Assembly (NCBI GenBank): GCA_037576215.1
Contig: JBANDB010000004.1
Span: 4,216,001-4,280,000 of the forward strand
Origin: Armillaria gallica
Lineage: Eukaryota; Basidiomycota; Agaricomycetes; Agaricales; Physalacriaceae
Reading direction: 5' to 3'
DNA: 64,000 nt
Part shown: positions 22,516-35,267 of the stretch, in pieces
How the letters are laid out: each line of letters begins with the position of its first letter
Position numbering within the stretch: the stretch's first letter is position 1
The notes under the pieces: generated by a model
Told to the model about the DNA's origin: nothing
Database searches by the model: none
The model's input: only the letters and a program-made list of their open reading frames with translations
Made by a program: the position numbers and the translations under genes

Positions 22516-22935
22516 AGGAAGAAGGAGGAGTCAGATCATCGCCATCGCTCAGACTCACCCTCATGTATTGATTTCAAGGGTTTTTGTTGGTGCAATCCTA
22601 CTCATGACAACCACTATCATCGTTGTGGATGGCAGAACTATATTGCAGCCTGTTGTGTCTATGACATGCCTTAGCAAGTGAAGGATTGGGTTTTAGGTGG
22701 CCCCTAGCACTCAGAGACAGCTTCTGCCAATACAGGTTTCGCATCATCAGCTGGTGTTGGACTTCTGCCTGAAGGACCATCAGATTTAGATTCAGAGAGC
22801 TATGACATGGAGTATGATCCAGCAGATACTCCTGATGTTCTCCTTGTTACATAGTGGGTCCAGTGGAAGCTTTCTTTTGGTTGTCTCATTCGGTGAGAGC
22901 TCTTTGTTTGGTAGGATACCTTTGTCAGGTGGAAG

Positions 22936-23111
22936 TGTTGCAATATGCCAAAGTTATCTGTAGTCAATAAATACAAATATGATCATGTAGCTCCACTGTA
23001 CTGTACAATCTGACTATTATTTGCATGTCCATCTTTATGTCTGAGCTTCTCTCCTTCTCTTTCTGTCTTTTTCCTTTCAGTCTGCCTTTCCTAGCCTTAT
23101 TCCCTGCAACA
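22936..23111 (+). repeat. 3' LTR of the copia-like element
   Basis: 176 bp, preceded by the purine-rich ggtggaag and followed by the target duplication GAAAC. Confidence 0.93.
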
Positions 23112-23116
23112 GAAAC

Positions 23117-24371
23117 AGTGTTCAGACCCACTGGTACCAGGACAATGTGACTCCACTCCTGCCAGACCTTGACCTGGACAAGGCATTGACTGGTCTGGCC
23201 AAGTCAATGACTGGGTTCAATGACTTTGAATGTTGACATTGACTGATTCAATGAATAGCAAGACATTGATGGGCCAAACTATGACAATAAGCACCATTCT
23301 GCTATACAGAAACTTCTGTTCAAATCCTGCTAAAGTATTAGCCTATAGAGCTGTCTTGCACTTGCTCTTTATTGTATCCAGTGGGCCAAAGCATTTTGAA
23401 AGCATCTATCAATTCTATGCCAAGATTCATTGCATTGTTACTTGTTATTGTACAACTAGCGGGTGAGGGCAAGCTCATACAGTGTCAAATTTAAATCCTA
23501 TTTTGGTCACTTCTCAACAGGACCTTAAAACTTCTGCTCTTTGTTGTCCCACCAGATGATAGCACAATCAAGAAAAAATAACCTCTCTGCATATAACCTT
23601 TCCTTTAAATTGTTCTGAGAGTATTTGCCTTGGTATGTATCTTCCAACCATGGTTCAGGGTCAGTGTGGCTCCATATTTGCTGCTTCAGGGAAAAGTCTC
23701 ACTGATGGCGCATAGGATTGAGCTAAAGAGAAAGTCAATGCATCAAGATATAGTAGGATGAATGAAGAGACATACCATCCTAGGGTACTTGAGTGCCCAT
23801 CCTCTCTCTGTGTCATTTTGGTTATCACTTTGTCGTCTTCTAGGTCCTGCTTGCCAGATGTTGATATGTTGTGTTGGGACATAATTGAGCCCAGCTAAAG
23901 GTTGATTAACCATGTTGGAGGTGGTCATTTGATGCAGATGGTTCTGTATGAAAGAGCGACTACAGAAGTGGTTATGGTGAGTTTTTGAAAATATAAGTAA
24001 ACAGGATGGACATACCTACCCTGGTGCATTCCTATACAGCCATAGAGTTTGATTAAATATAACTATGGTTCCAACCAAATACTGTTTTAATTTAAAAATA
24101 TTTTAATCACACCATTTAATCACATATTTTTAATCACTCTATCATAGAACAAACTATCTATATATCAATGGTGTCGTAATTAAGCCAGAATTAATCACCT
24201 ATGATTAACCACCATGATCAAACTATTCAAGTGCTGCATTAATAAACAAATAACAACTGGTTTAATAGACTTGGCTTTAGCAATAGCCAAAGATATACTC
24301 AACCACAACTATCCTAAGGGTTATACAGCACCTCCCAGTCTTTTCATATGATTATGTTTGCTAGTATTCCA
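23117..24371. other. Decayed DNA, no recognised gene
   Basis: Short frames only. It may include the lost N-terminal part of the KDZ gene that becomes readable at 24372, but nothing there can be aligned by eye. Confidence 0.35.
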
Positions 24372-25761
24372 TCAAATTGATTGAACATTTCGAAGAGGAC
24401 TATTCACATTTAACAGAGGAGATGAAGTGTCTGTGGTTTGCCATTCCCCTTGTATATGTTCACAACCACAAGGATGATTGCACTTATCTTTTTATCTGCA
24501 TATACCTCATCTGCCTGGCTCATTTCCATGGCAAGACTGCTGAACATGTTTGGCCAGAGTTGAACACTTTATGCAGGCAGCTATCACAGATGAACTGGGG
24601 TCCTTGCGAAGAGCTAATTATTGTGCACTCAGGATATTGGAATCACAAGCAGCTTATGACCATGTGTAAGTTACCACTGATTAACAGTTCAAACCTATTT
24701 TGACATGTAGTCAGCTTCACAGTTGATTGTGGATCTACTTACCATGTTTGAGAATTTAATTGAGAAATAGGCTCATTATCTGAACCTGTGTAAAACACAT
24801 GCTGTGAAGGTGGTTGAATGGAGAGAGCTGGACTGCCACTCTTAGAAGAAAGGGAATAAGCTGGTAAGTAGTGTTTATCGACATAAACCAACCAAATGTA
24901 AGTCATTATATGATTGTCCCTATGTACCATAAAGCTAACCAGAATTTCAGTGCCCACCAAGCAGCAAATTATGGCTTTGCTCCTGGTGTATGAGCAGGAG
25001 GACTGCCAACGTGAAGCTAGAAGAGCTCACAGACTTGACAGTGTTGCCTAATTTCTTTTCAATGTGATAGATCTTGAGCACATACAGTAAGCTTTTCTGT
25101 GCTTCTTTCTAGCACAACTATTCACTCATGTGTATTTAGGCATCTGATTAAGGACAACTTACATATCCATGAAGAATTTGCAGCAAATCGAAGCATAGAA
25201 AAGATCAAAAAACATTGCAGCAAGTTATCTGAGCACTTGAAGGCACACTGCCAGGCCCAGAAGCAGCTTATGCCAGCTGTCTATGCTCATTATGTAGACC
25301 GAGAGCTGAAGGACAATGATGATGATGAAGCAACAATTCTTCCTGAGGATGTATGTCTGTACCTCCCCTCCAGCTTCACCACTGTACAGCGCAACAAGTT
25401 CAAGATTATTCCCATGGGGGTGGCCAAAAGCAAATTGAGGGAAGTGGCAGCCTATAATGCCATTATATCCATCCATAATGCTGTCAAGGATGTCACTGTG
25501 GCTAAGCACAATAATCGAGTGCATGGTCACTCTCAGGTGACACATACACAGTATCACAAACTAATTTGTGATGCTGAATGCAAGCAAAACAATGCAGTTG
25601 CTGCATACCATACTTTGCAGACAGCCATAATTGCCCTTGGTGTCATACAGGAAGACTCTAGGGTATGCTCATACCAGATGTGTCTGGTATGGATATTGCA
25701 GGAACTCAGGGAACCAAATGCAAGTGTAAGTGGTGCTTCTGTTGTATTGCCTATATACTGA
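24372..25761 (+). pseudogene. KDZ (Kyakuja-Dileera-Zisupton) transposase remnant
   Basis: The C-terminal part of a DDE-type transposase of the KDZ superfamily, abundant in mushroom genomes. The 24372-24703 frame has IPLVYVHNHKDDC and FHGKTAEHVWPELN, then QMNWG, the usual order around the third catalytic residue (Glu in EHVWPELN). The second block (25099-25761, another frame) has LYLPSSFTTVQRNKF and a helical region ending HTLQTAIIALGV, which matches the family's C-terminus. About 400 bp of frame-broken DNA joins them, where introns and decay cannot be told apart. The N-terminal CxC zinc cluster and the first Asp motifs are not visible. Family assignment is from remembered motif order. Confidence 0.8.
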
Positions 25762-25789
25762 GTATAAGTTAATCCTAGGTCATAATCTC

Positions 25790-26220
25790 CAAAGGCCTGA
25801 TGGTAATGAATGCAATGATGGCAAGAAAAAGTCACCCAAGAAGACCAAGAAGCTCACCAAGGGCAAGTTAAAGTGAAAGGCACAGGAGAGAGGGGTGGGT
25901 GAGAAAGCCCTATTTGATGAATCGGTATCACCACAAGATGTACCAGGTTTGTTTTAAGCCACTGTAATTTCCTTGGTTTTGACAATCTGTAGGCAGTGGT
26001 TTGAGGATGATATGATGGACTCATTGATTTGCAACCAACTGGTATTGTAGACATTGGAGGTGCTATCAGCTACAACCCTCATGATTCTGTTTATGGCTCA
26101 TTGCTATTTGGGCATATCAAAAGAGAAATAGCTCTCCACCCATACTTCTGTTCATTTTGTATTTTTAATGCAGATCTCTCTATCACCAGGAGAATGATGC
26201 AGTAAGTTGCTATCTTTTCT
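25790..26220. other. No recognised gene
   Basis: A Lys-rich patch (KKKSPKKTKKLTKGKLK, about 25825-25875) may be the tail of the KDZ reading frame. Nothing else is assignable. Confidence 0.3.
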
Positions 26221-26862
26221 TTGCATGATAATTTACCATCATTGTGTGGATACTGTGACATCTTGACTTTCCAATGGCATCTTTCCCAGCAACATCTACT
26301 TGACAGCAATACCACCTTGTGTCCTGTGTCATCATGTGGAATGCACGAGTTTTTACTTTATGAGCTTGCCACTCATCTTGTTCTCTTTCACTGCCTCCCA
26401 GTTATTGGTACTTTGCATTTTGTGGAGACTAATACACTATAACTCCTAACTCTCAATAAGAATGGCAGTCTTGACTTGATGCTTGTCCATAACAGGGGGT
26501 CAGTAGTTCTCTTGAAGTGTAGCACATCTGATGATGACAACCAAGCTGGACTGTTTAAGAAGCCTCAGATTGATATTAACAATAAGTGCCCTAGAATTAC
26601 TCCCTTCATTAAAAAGTATTATTGCACTGGATGTCACCAGCCTGTCAAGGATATCAAAAGGCATTTTATCATGTTGGCTCTTGCTTCATTATGCTGGAAA
26701 CAACACACATTCTTCCAGCTCTCAGATAATGAGGAAAATATAGGCCTTTATTCAAGATCAAGAAACCAAAGAAGCATCATCGTGGGTGAGACAGCATTAA
26801 GTATGTATTTGCAGAATGGGTTCTCACCACACCACCTTTGTTGTAGTTTACAATACTTGTAA
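26221..26862 (+). pseudogene. C2H2 zinc-finger-like gene fragment
   Basis: The 26221-26442 frame contains CPVSSCGMHEFLLYELATHL followed by VLFH, which fits CX4CX12HX4H, plus an upstream CGYC...H...H pair. The 26476-26862 frame has YYCTGCHQPVKDIKRHF, another Cys2-His motif. The two frames are separated by a short gap. It probably belongs to a decayed DNA-binding transposon protein. No catalytic domain was seen. Confidence 0.4.
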
Positions 26863-27024
26863 ATGTATATTTGCTACAAAACTAGCCACCAGTGTGCATG
26901 CTCCATGTCAGAACATGAGCCAAACAAACCACTACCAAAGTAATATTATTACTTGAAAAATTCAATCCTGACTGATGAGTTGTGACAAGATGAAGAATGG
27001 TGCATTGTTGAACAATTACAGTAT

Positions 27025-27908
27025 TTAAGCATGACTCTCATCTTCAGTGTCTTTATCAAAGGTATCTAGAAAGTTGTGTATGAGCTTGAAGATGTCCTCA
27101 GAACCTAAGACCTGTACCATGTTTAGTAATACCCAAATCACATAGTGATTAAGTAATTTGGTCCAAAACTCAAGATTTAAAGGTACAAGAATGGAGAGAA
27201 GTTCACTAAGACTTAGTGTCATTCAGATTTTAACACTATACTCATGTCTATTATATTACACCCTGAGGTTGGGTATGAAATCCTACTACTCACTGTCTAT
27301 CTCACCATCCTCCTCCTCCTGAGTGCTATAGTGAGCAGGCAAGTAATCATCAAGGAAATCCTCAACATACTCTAACAGCACAGGTGCAAAGTTTTCTATA
27401 ATCTCGAACAGTGTGTTTCTCACCACTTCAGACCACTTCACAGGGATCAGAATACCATCCTCCTTTGACAGATTGTCAGGCATGTGAACAAGCAATCTGC
27501 CAAAGATATTAGATCTAGGTTGCTTTTGACCATTGTCTATCATGTTCCATGTTGATTCAAGAAAAACTGCAGTCCCAAACTACACCCATCAGCTTTACCA
27601 TGCAACAAACAAAATGTATAACTCACATGATCATAGAGCAAAGCAAGAGGTTGCTGATTCTCAATGGTATGATAGTGCCTCTTGCAATGGGAATTCAGTT
27701 TCACTTAGTATGTGGTCTTTGCCTTGGCTTTGGCTTTCTTATCAGTACCCTTTATTGCAAGATTAAAGTCTTGGACCAGTTGTATGTTCTCTGCCTTGTA
27801 CATCTTTTTGAGATAGTCAATTTTCCACTTTCTTTCCTCTGGTGCTCTGTCCCAAACCTTGACATAGCACACAGTCTCAATACCACACATGACCCAGTCA
27901 ATGAGCAT
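27025..27908 (-). pseudogene. Unassigned protein-like ORFs on the minus strand
   Basis: Three minus-strand frames in succession: 27908-27705 (ends in KKAKAKAKTTY), 27543-27286 (PVKWSEVVRNTLFEII...ends in an acidic tail) and 27222-27025. Composition (acidic and basic runs, amphipathic helices) is protein-like. Gaps could be introns or decay. I recognise no family. Confidence 0.3.
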
Positions 27909-27999
27909 TTGACTAGATCCAACAGCAACATAAGTGTCAAAAAACTAAAAACAGCACTCAGTCTTCTGTCACAATAATTGAAACTATCTTATCTCTTCT

Positions 28000-28989
28000 A
28001 TAGCCTTAATATGCTATCATGCCCGTGGTGTGGCTACCCATGTAAATTCACAATTCAGCACGTTTAAGCATTAGCTTATAGGCTACACTTAGTGAGCTTG
28101 CTAAGCAGACATGTGGATACCTATTCTAAGTGAGGTTACTGAAGTGATGTCACAGTATGTCAATGGAAACAACAGAGTTAACCAAGGACTTGGTCATAGC
28201 ACTGTACCTGAAGGGCAGGCTTGACAAAAAGACCAATTAGAAAGCTCACTCCTTCCAATAAGCTTGATCTGCACTCGCATCAGTAGGATAAACTTAGAGT
28301 GGATCGCAATATAATGATGATGATAGCCATGTGCTCGCTTAATGAAAGAAGCATGGTGCCTGAAATTCTGGAGATAACCTCATGCAAGGAAGGAAATGGA
28401 GAGATATCATGAGGCAGGCCTAGTACAAGAGTTTTGGCTGAGAGATTAGCAAGATTACTAGGAATCCAAAAGGCCCAAGGGCTAATATACCTAAGAAAGG
28501 AGCTATCCACCAGAATAGAGCTCCAGAAGAGAGATGCTGCAGACTTAATCATCAGTTGCCAAGGTTCTAAGCCCACGGAGGTGACTTTTGACATGCACAG
28601 TCATTGCAAAGCATAGAGTACACCTTGAAGAGACCAATCAGAGACAGTCTGACTCACCTGCCAAGGAATACTGCAGCTGTGGAGGACTGACATCAAAAAA
28701 CATAGAAATGCATCAAAAGATCTAGACTATTTACTTTACTCATGGACTGTTTGTAATCACCTTTTGCTTGTAGTATATAAGTAGTTTAGTTAGCCAGTGT
28801 ACAATTCAAGTTACTATTTGCCCTCTTCTCTGCTAAGGCACAGTGCAAATGGCTTGAGTTGCACTGAAAAGGTTTAGCTTGGAATCTGTGGGTCTCCTGC
28901 CTTGTGTAGTGAGCCTACTAGTCACTAGCCTTGGAAATTATAACAGACAAGTGCTGAGAGACTGTAATTTAGTGAGAGAGTCATTAGTT
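28000..28989. other. No recognised gene; LTR-like TATA segment near its end
   Basis: One 60-codon plus-strand frame (28434-28616) is unassigned. The word gtagtatataagtag near 28771 is close to the TATA segment at 20801 and may be part of an LTR upstream of the R-like sequence that becomes alignable at about 28990. Confidence 0.3.
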
Positions 28990-29925
28990 GGCTTCCGGGC
29001 TTGTGCATTGTAACAAGCTTGCAGAGAAATAGAATCAGAGAGAGATTTTGGATAATAAACTTCGGTTTACTTGAGATAAATAAGAGATTTGGAGTCAGTG
29101 AAGCTGCCCTGGTCTTGAAAGTATACTTGGTTACATCTGAGAGAAGCTCTGTTCCATTTCTGGTGCAGTGTAAGAGAGTATTTTGTGTTTGAGGGTGTTT
29201 TGTATGGGGATTGGCCAGATTGGGCTGCTCTGTGACAGCGGCACAAGGTGTAGTAGGTGCATGCCAGCTGAAAGAACTCTGGCGGTACCTTGTTACTTAG
29301 TAAGCTCACTGTGTGCAAAACCTATTTTATACTTGAGAGTTTATTGTGATTTGTTTGAGAGTGTCGAGGGCCTCATTTGTGACAAGTTGAGAGTCAGGTT
29401 TAGCAGACTAGAGTAAGACAAAGTTGTGTGCAGTTGGACCTAGCGACACTTTGTACTAGCAAGCTCATTGAACAGACTTTTGTTGTAATCAGTTGGGATT
29501 CAGGTTTAGCAAGCTAAGAGGAAGGCGAAGTCATGCGCAGTTGGACCTAGTGGTGATTCGTACTTAGTGAGCTCACTGAGCAGACTGTATCATTTTCATG
29601 GGCTTGTGTATCTGTTTGTATATTTTATAAAAAGTCTTTGTCTTAAAGGTTGTGTGGTTCACTGTGCTCTCTTGTAAAAAGCTTCAGAGGAGAAATAAAG
29701 AGAACTTGAGATATTACTGGTTACTTCACATTGCATCGGGCCATTGAGAGAGAGCTCTTGAGATCTGTTAGGATACTGTCAGTGCGCAAGTAGAATTAAA
29801 TTCCTTGCTCCCCTCTGCACTTATAGAGATTGGTGTGTGTATGTTAGTGGGATTGAGTGTAGGTTTAGTGTGTGTTCACGCTAGGCCGCTCTTAGTTTCA
29901 TAGGTGCATGCAACTAAGCTTTTCA
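28990..29925 (+). repeat. R repeat, copy 1 (partial, plus)
   Basis: Aligns by eye to the last 0.9 kb of the full R copies. Shared words include ttggttacatctgagag, gttggacctag/gttggatctagtgg and gggattgagtgtaggttta. The most diverged copy, with an internal partial duplication around 29400-29560 (caggtttagcagactag...caggtttagcaagctaag). Confidence 0.7.
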
Positions 29926-30233
29926 ATGCTCCACTTTGTCTTTAATATTGTGCATGGCTTGAGTTCTCTTGCCTATGATATCCCATTCATTGTGATTCTC
30001 AATGATCAGAAAAAGAACATCATGCTTGATCACTATTAGATTGCTAGCTCACCAATGCATAATATAGCATGCACTCAATTGTGACTATAGACTTGAATTG
30101 TTTTCTCCAGAGCATGATCTTCAGTTGCAGTGCAAGCACCACTATCTAGTGTCAACAGTCTCTGCCAAAAATCCTGAGCTGTCAAGAGTGAAAATTTCAT
30201 CCCATCAAACTTGGGTAGCAGACTCTTGAAACA

Positions 30234-31921
30234 TGCAATGGCAGGTGACTGGCACTCATAAAACTAAGCATGGCCTAGTGTGAACACACACTAAACCTAC
30301 ACTCAATCCCACTAAACACACACACACACACAATCCCTTTAAGTGTGGAGGGGAGCAAGGAATCTAATTCTACTTGCATGCTGACAGTATCTTGCTATAT
30401 CTCAGCAAGCTCACTAAAGCAATGCATGTAACAATATATAATTATTGAGCCGATCTCAAATTCTCTGTTTCCTTGAAGCTTTCCACAAGAGAGCATAGTG
30501 AACCACACAACCATCAAGGCAAAGGATATTTGAATAGACAATACACATGGACATGCGGATCTGCAAAACAACCAAGTTCAGTCAGTGAGCTTACTAAGTA
30601 TGACTCGCTGCTAGATCCAACTGCATGTGATGCCATCTTTATCTTAGTTGCTAAACCTGACTCCCAAACTTGTCACTATAGAGGCCCTTGGCACTCCCAA
30701 TTAAATCACACAAATATTCTCAAAGACTGTCTCTGCAAGTCCTCACACACAGTATGCTTGCCCTAACAATGGTGCTGTGAGGTCCAACTGTGCACATCTG
30801 TCACACTCTGTGCAACTGCTAGAACAGCTCAATCTGGCTGATTCCCTTGCAAAACTACTCTAGACCTACACAGAGGCCTGCACAACACAAATTCTCTCTT
30901 ACACTGAATCAGAAAAGGAACAGAGCTCTCTCTCAGATGTAACCAAGTAAACTTCTCAAGATTGGTGCAGCATCACTACCTCTGAATCTCTTTCTTATTT
31001 CAAGTAAATAAAAGTTTTTATTCAAAATGTTTCTCTTATTCTATTTCTCTGTGAGCTTGCTAAACTGGTGTTATAGCTGAGGCTTGAAGCTACTACTCTT
31101 ACATGCTGCAACAAGTCCAGATCCAAACTAAAGCTTTATTACTATATGTGGGGAGTAGGTAGCTTGTTTTAATACATGGAAATCTACTTTACATATACTA
31201 CAGGAGATTGATTGTTACAAACAGTTTATTAGTAAGTTAATTTGTTATTGGCCAATAATCCTTCATTCGAACTGAAGTAGTGCTCTTAGCAGAGTGCTGC
31301 TTGCTCTTCTTTTAGTAGTCTCAAAGGGCTAGGTGATGCCAATGTCACTCACCTAAGCAGCAAAGTAGCCTGTGGGTGTGCACTCAATAGCTGCTTAATC
31401 CTTGATCACCAATCATACTTCATATTCAGCTTTCAGGTCTGCTTCAAAGGTGACAGTGTTATATTCTAGACTTGATAACCAAAGAAGGCTTCAGACTTTG
31501 AGCCCACTCACAACTTCTGTCAGCCAAACCCATTTTTAGGCTATACTCAGGGTTCTCTTAATTATCTCATATGTAATATCATTTCTCCAGATTTCCAGGG
31601 ACCATGTGTCATAGATTACAGATGTGTAGTTATCTAAATTAGTCTCAGCCCACATACAAGTGCATCTCACTAAGATTGAATTCTCTACTGTAAATGGATG
31701 GTTTAGCAAGCAAGCTTGCCTTTCAGCCTTATTGCCATGCATGCCTGTAAGATACAGTGCAACAACAAAGTCTTATGTTTTAATTTCACTGCTTCCTTTC
31801 CTATCATAGAGCTTTCTGCCTTTATGTCCTTGCTTCTTTGCATACTGCTTGCACTGTCAGCTCACTTGCAATGTATGATATTTCACAAAATTACACTCTT
31901 AGACATGCTGCAAGCATGATA
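30234..31921 (-). repeat. R repeat, copy 2 (full length, minus)
   Basis: About 1.69 kb, homologous over its length to 59189-60902. The family looks like a long LTR: forward copies start TGTCATGCC and end CATCA or CCTCA, with a TATA-like and an AATAAA-like signal inside. A short (CA)n tract lies near 30315. No clear target duplication was found. It contains an open frame of about 97 codons that lacks an ATG start. Confidence 0.75.
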
Positions 31922-33759
31922 CTGTATTGCCTGCATCAGAAGCTGGAGTGGGATCAGTGTGCTGATGACAAGCAATGATGTTCATTATGCTTATCTGGCT
32001 CATCTGTTTTTATATTTCTGTGATGAGCTCATTCTGCTTCCTTATGCTACCTGGAGTTGCACTAGGATCCACTTTCTAAAGAGTCTTAAGCTCAATCTTG
32101 AGCTGAGTGAGACAAGCTCAGATATGTATACTTGGCAAATTCATGGGGAGGTGTAAGGGCTAACCACAGGCTCATCACTTCATTTATTAGGCCAGATGTT
32201 ATCTGTTTTCTGACTGTAGCATGATATGATAACCTTTAGGAATCACAATGTCTTACCAGGACATGTTGCTACTTCAAGTATCTATTAATCATAATGCTTG
32301 CAGTATAATCCAAGGTTAAGCAGTAATCTGAGCCAAACATCTAGGTGCTCCATCTCTGAACATGAGCAAAACACAAGCAAAGCACTATTTTCATGCCTAA
32401 CTCCAATATGAAATAATGTCCAGGACTAGGAATTGAACTAAATCCATAACTCTGCCCATTTGGACACCTTGTCACAAACAATACCCTCCTCTTGATCCAT
32501 ATCAGATGTGCCCAGTTGCCAGCCCTATATTTAGTCATGATGGGTGGCCATGTCACTTGGCTCCTACCATTATTTTCTAATTTTTTCTTGGCAAGATAGT
32601 GCTCACTCAGCTCTGATCTTATTTTTCTTGGATAACTGGTATATCAAGTGTCTCATCTGGGTTCTCAGCACTAATGCAGCATTTTCAAAGTAATGGCTAA
32701 CAAAGGCAAAGAAAATACACATTTGAAGGCCTGTACTGCATTGAAGGCCTCAAAGAGGCATAGAGTTGACAGTGATTCTGAGCACAATGAATCTCAAGAT
32801 GCAACAATGGAAGCATTCAAAACAATGACTATCAAACATATGGACTAGACTGTCACATCCATGGCCCAGTTGGTGAACCAAATGACCTTTGACAAGAAGC
32901 ACTGCTCAATGTCAGAGAGCTGAGGTGGAGCAAAAACAAGTGGAGGCAGAATGTGCTTGCAAAGTGGCCAGGCTTGTGAGAGTATCCAAGGAGGCTGAAC
33001 TGCTTGAAATCAGCTATGGCTATACCTAAAAGATATTTGATACACTGGTGTTGGCCAGGGAGTTAGGTTTTGGTACATTACATTGTGCATATTTTCATGT
33101 TTTACAAGACTCACCAAGTCCCAGAAGTAAATAACCTGTGTATGACTCCATCTCATCTATCATTCTGTATATTTATCTTTTTCTAGGTCTTTTCAAAAAT
33201 CTGCTGGCATTTATTGAGTCAAAGTGGCCATTCTATAATTCAAAGCAAGTTTTGACAACATCTACTGGACTTTGTCCTGATGCTGAGTGTGAAACAGTCC
33301 TGCCATCCCCTGCTCAAGCCTTGTCTCATTTTGCTTCCTATTGTTCTGCTTAAGCCCAGTTTCTGTCACCTGCCCAGCTCCTGTCTCATCTTGCTCCTGC
33401 TCATCACCAGTATCGCAATCATTATTTTAAACATTATAATAATCCAGCCATAACACATTATAATCAGCCTCCACCTTATTGTCTGAACCAGTACAAGATC
33501 TCACACATTATGTATCATCCTCCTCACACTGCTTATATGAACCATTACCATCATCCACTCCAAGAATGTTCAGTCAATGTTTCACATCCCAATAGCCAGT
33601 CTGTTATTTTTTCCACTGCTCCTGCTCAAACATTCTCTGCACCAGATATTGATATGACTAGTATATTGTAATTTACACATTCTTTTCACACACATTCCTT
33701 TTCATACAAGTTATATTTTTACAAAATGTGTATATACCATGTCTCTTGTCCCTAATAAC
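31922..33759. other. Decayed DNA with unassigned fragments
   Basis: A stop-broken plus-strand frame from 32692 starts MANKGKENTHLKACTALK. A His/Tyr/Pro-rich frame covers about 33400-33670. Both are protein-like but match nothing I know. Confidence 0.3.
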
Positions 33760-34153
33760 ATAACAATTGCATCCTTTTCAAACTGATCTGAGACTTGTCC
33801 AGATGTTAGTTGTATTTTCAATCTCTGGATCATCAGATTCCTGAGTAGAGAGAGAAAGCTTATCAATGCTCCTAAAAGTGCTATAAAGTAAAGGATGGCA
33901 ACTTGATATGAGCACTGTTAGAATGAAATTCCTCAATGGTTTTGAGAAGATTTACAGCTGCATTATTCATATTGTAGAGTGTATCAAGCAGAATGGTTTT
34001 GGAAAAGGTGAAATAGCAAGACAAAACTGAAGGTACAAGTGCAAAAATCTGTTGTAAATAGGTTTCAGGCATAGCAGAGCTGAGATAATGAAGTGTAAGA
34101 CCAAGAACACCTGCTGCATCTAAGGATCGAGCATCTAAATGAGGCTTGTCCAT
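33760..34153 (-). pseudogene. PIF/Harbinger-like (DDE_Tnp_4 type) transposase fragment
   Basis: The minus-strand frame 34153-33881 (LGLTLHYLSSAMPETYLQQIF, then VPSVLSCYFTFSKTIL) matches the helical region before the first catalytic Asp in fungal Harbinger-like nucleases. After a frame change the next readable segment (about 33870-33780) gives SIDKLSLSTQESDDPEIENT, where a G-x-I-D-G motif is usual. The first Asp is thus likely present and the rest is missing. Assignment is from remembered motif order; confidence moderate. Confidence 0.55.
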
Positions 34154-34849
34154 AAATGCAATGTTTTTTCTAGGAATGAGGTGATATCTCAGTGGTCTGC
34201 AAAATGTCTCAAGCCCTCCAGCATCAAGCAGAATGTAGTCATGTCAAATCCCATTGTGGTAATAAATGCATGATCATCCTGACTCCTCTAAAGCCTTTGC
34301 CAAAGGAAATCAATGTGAGGATTAGACATCAACTGATTCCAATGAAGGTAGAGTTGAGAGGGCAGTCAATGCCTGATGTGTGCCTGATCATGCTCCAAAA
34401 TGTAAAGAAGTATGACTGAGAGAAGGAGAATAGTGTAAATATGGATTTTTTTTTTCACAAACCTCTGATAACAATGCTCAGTCAAATAAATTCTTACAAG
34501 AAGTCATTTACTTTGTGAACCAAATGGGATCTCTGTTCAATAACTTGAGAAAAGGAGCATCCTAGAAATTGTTGCAGAAATCTCCTACATTCAGCCATGC
34601 ACAAGAAGAGTTACCATACCAGTTATATACAGATACATTGAACAGTGCATGCAGTTGCATCTTACAGCAAATTCAATAGATTAAAATAGCAGATTTAAAA
34701 GAAAATAAAGTATATATGACATTGGAAAAAGCCTGGAAAGAGGGACTCCCTATTCTGATTCTACACAATAAGTTGAGATCTAAAGACTCTGAAACTCTAT
34801 ACAAGCAAACTTAGATTGCCAGACTTGATAACACTGACATATGAACTAA

Positions 34850-35267
34850 GCAAGTAGTCAGCTACTATTTCAGACAATTCAGGGGACCTGAGATCAGGTA
34901 CTTAGCCATGGAACAGGAAGTCTTAGTAACAAAAGAAGGTCTGATAAGATTTTGACTATTTATAGAAGGAGAAAAGGTTACCCTAATTACAGATCACACT
35001 GCTCTACAGTAGGCTCAAACCTACAAAATTTCAAACAAATAGTTAGCCATATGGGAGGCTGTGTTTTTAGCATACACTCCTCATCTCAAGATTGTCTATA
35101 AATTAGGACAAAAATATTTAAATGTTGACCCCCTTTTATGCCTACTCAGAGCTCCACCAGACCATTACTTGCCATTAAAACCAACAGAGAAAAGTCTAGA
35201 ACTGAACAATAACCTGGCAGAAGCACAAGAAAATATGATGCAGTCATTGCTAGTGAAACAAATTTAA
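34850..35267 (+). pseudogene. Ty3/gypsy RNase H fragment
   Basis: Frames here read YYFRQFRGPEIRY, then EGEKVTLITDHTALQ, and end with YLNVDPLLCLLRAPPDH. This is the RNase H to integrase-linker region of fungal gypsy elements. Broken by TGA and TAG stops. It probably belongs to the same element as 38080-39030, split by the AT-rich block between. Confidence 0.7.

Larger units (their letters stand above)
21394..23111 (+). mobile_element. Gag-only Ty1/copia-like LTR element
   Basis: 1,718 bp with two 176-bp LTRs (TGTTGCAATATGC...CTGCAACA) and the target duplication GAAAC on both sides (21389-21393, 23112-23116). A copia-type primer site follows the 5' LTR. Only a gag-like ORF lies inside; there is no protease, integrase or RT. 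By eye the LTRs differ at about 20 of 176 positions, so it is older than the gypsy element. This layout matches non-autonomous elements that keep gag and borrow pol. Confidence 0.93.

Noticed and set aside
30473..30766. Open frame of about 97 codons shared by R copies 2 and 3 (44218-44514)
   Set aside because: No ATG start in either copy, and it is not open in copy 5; similarity follows from the repeat itself.
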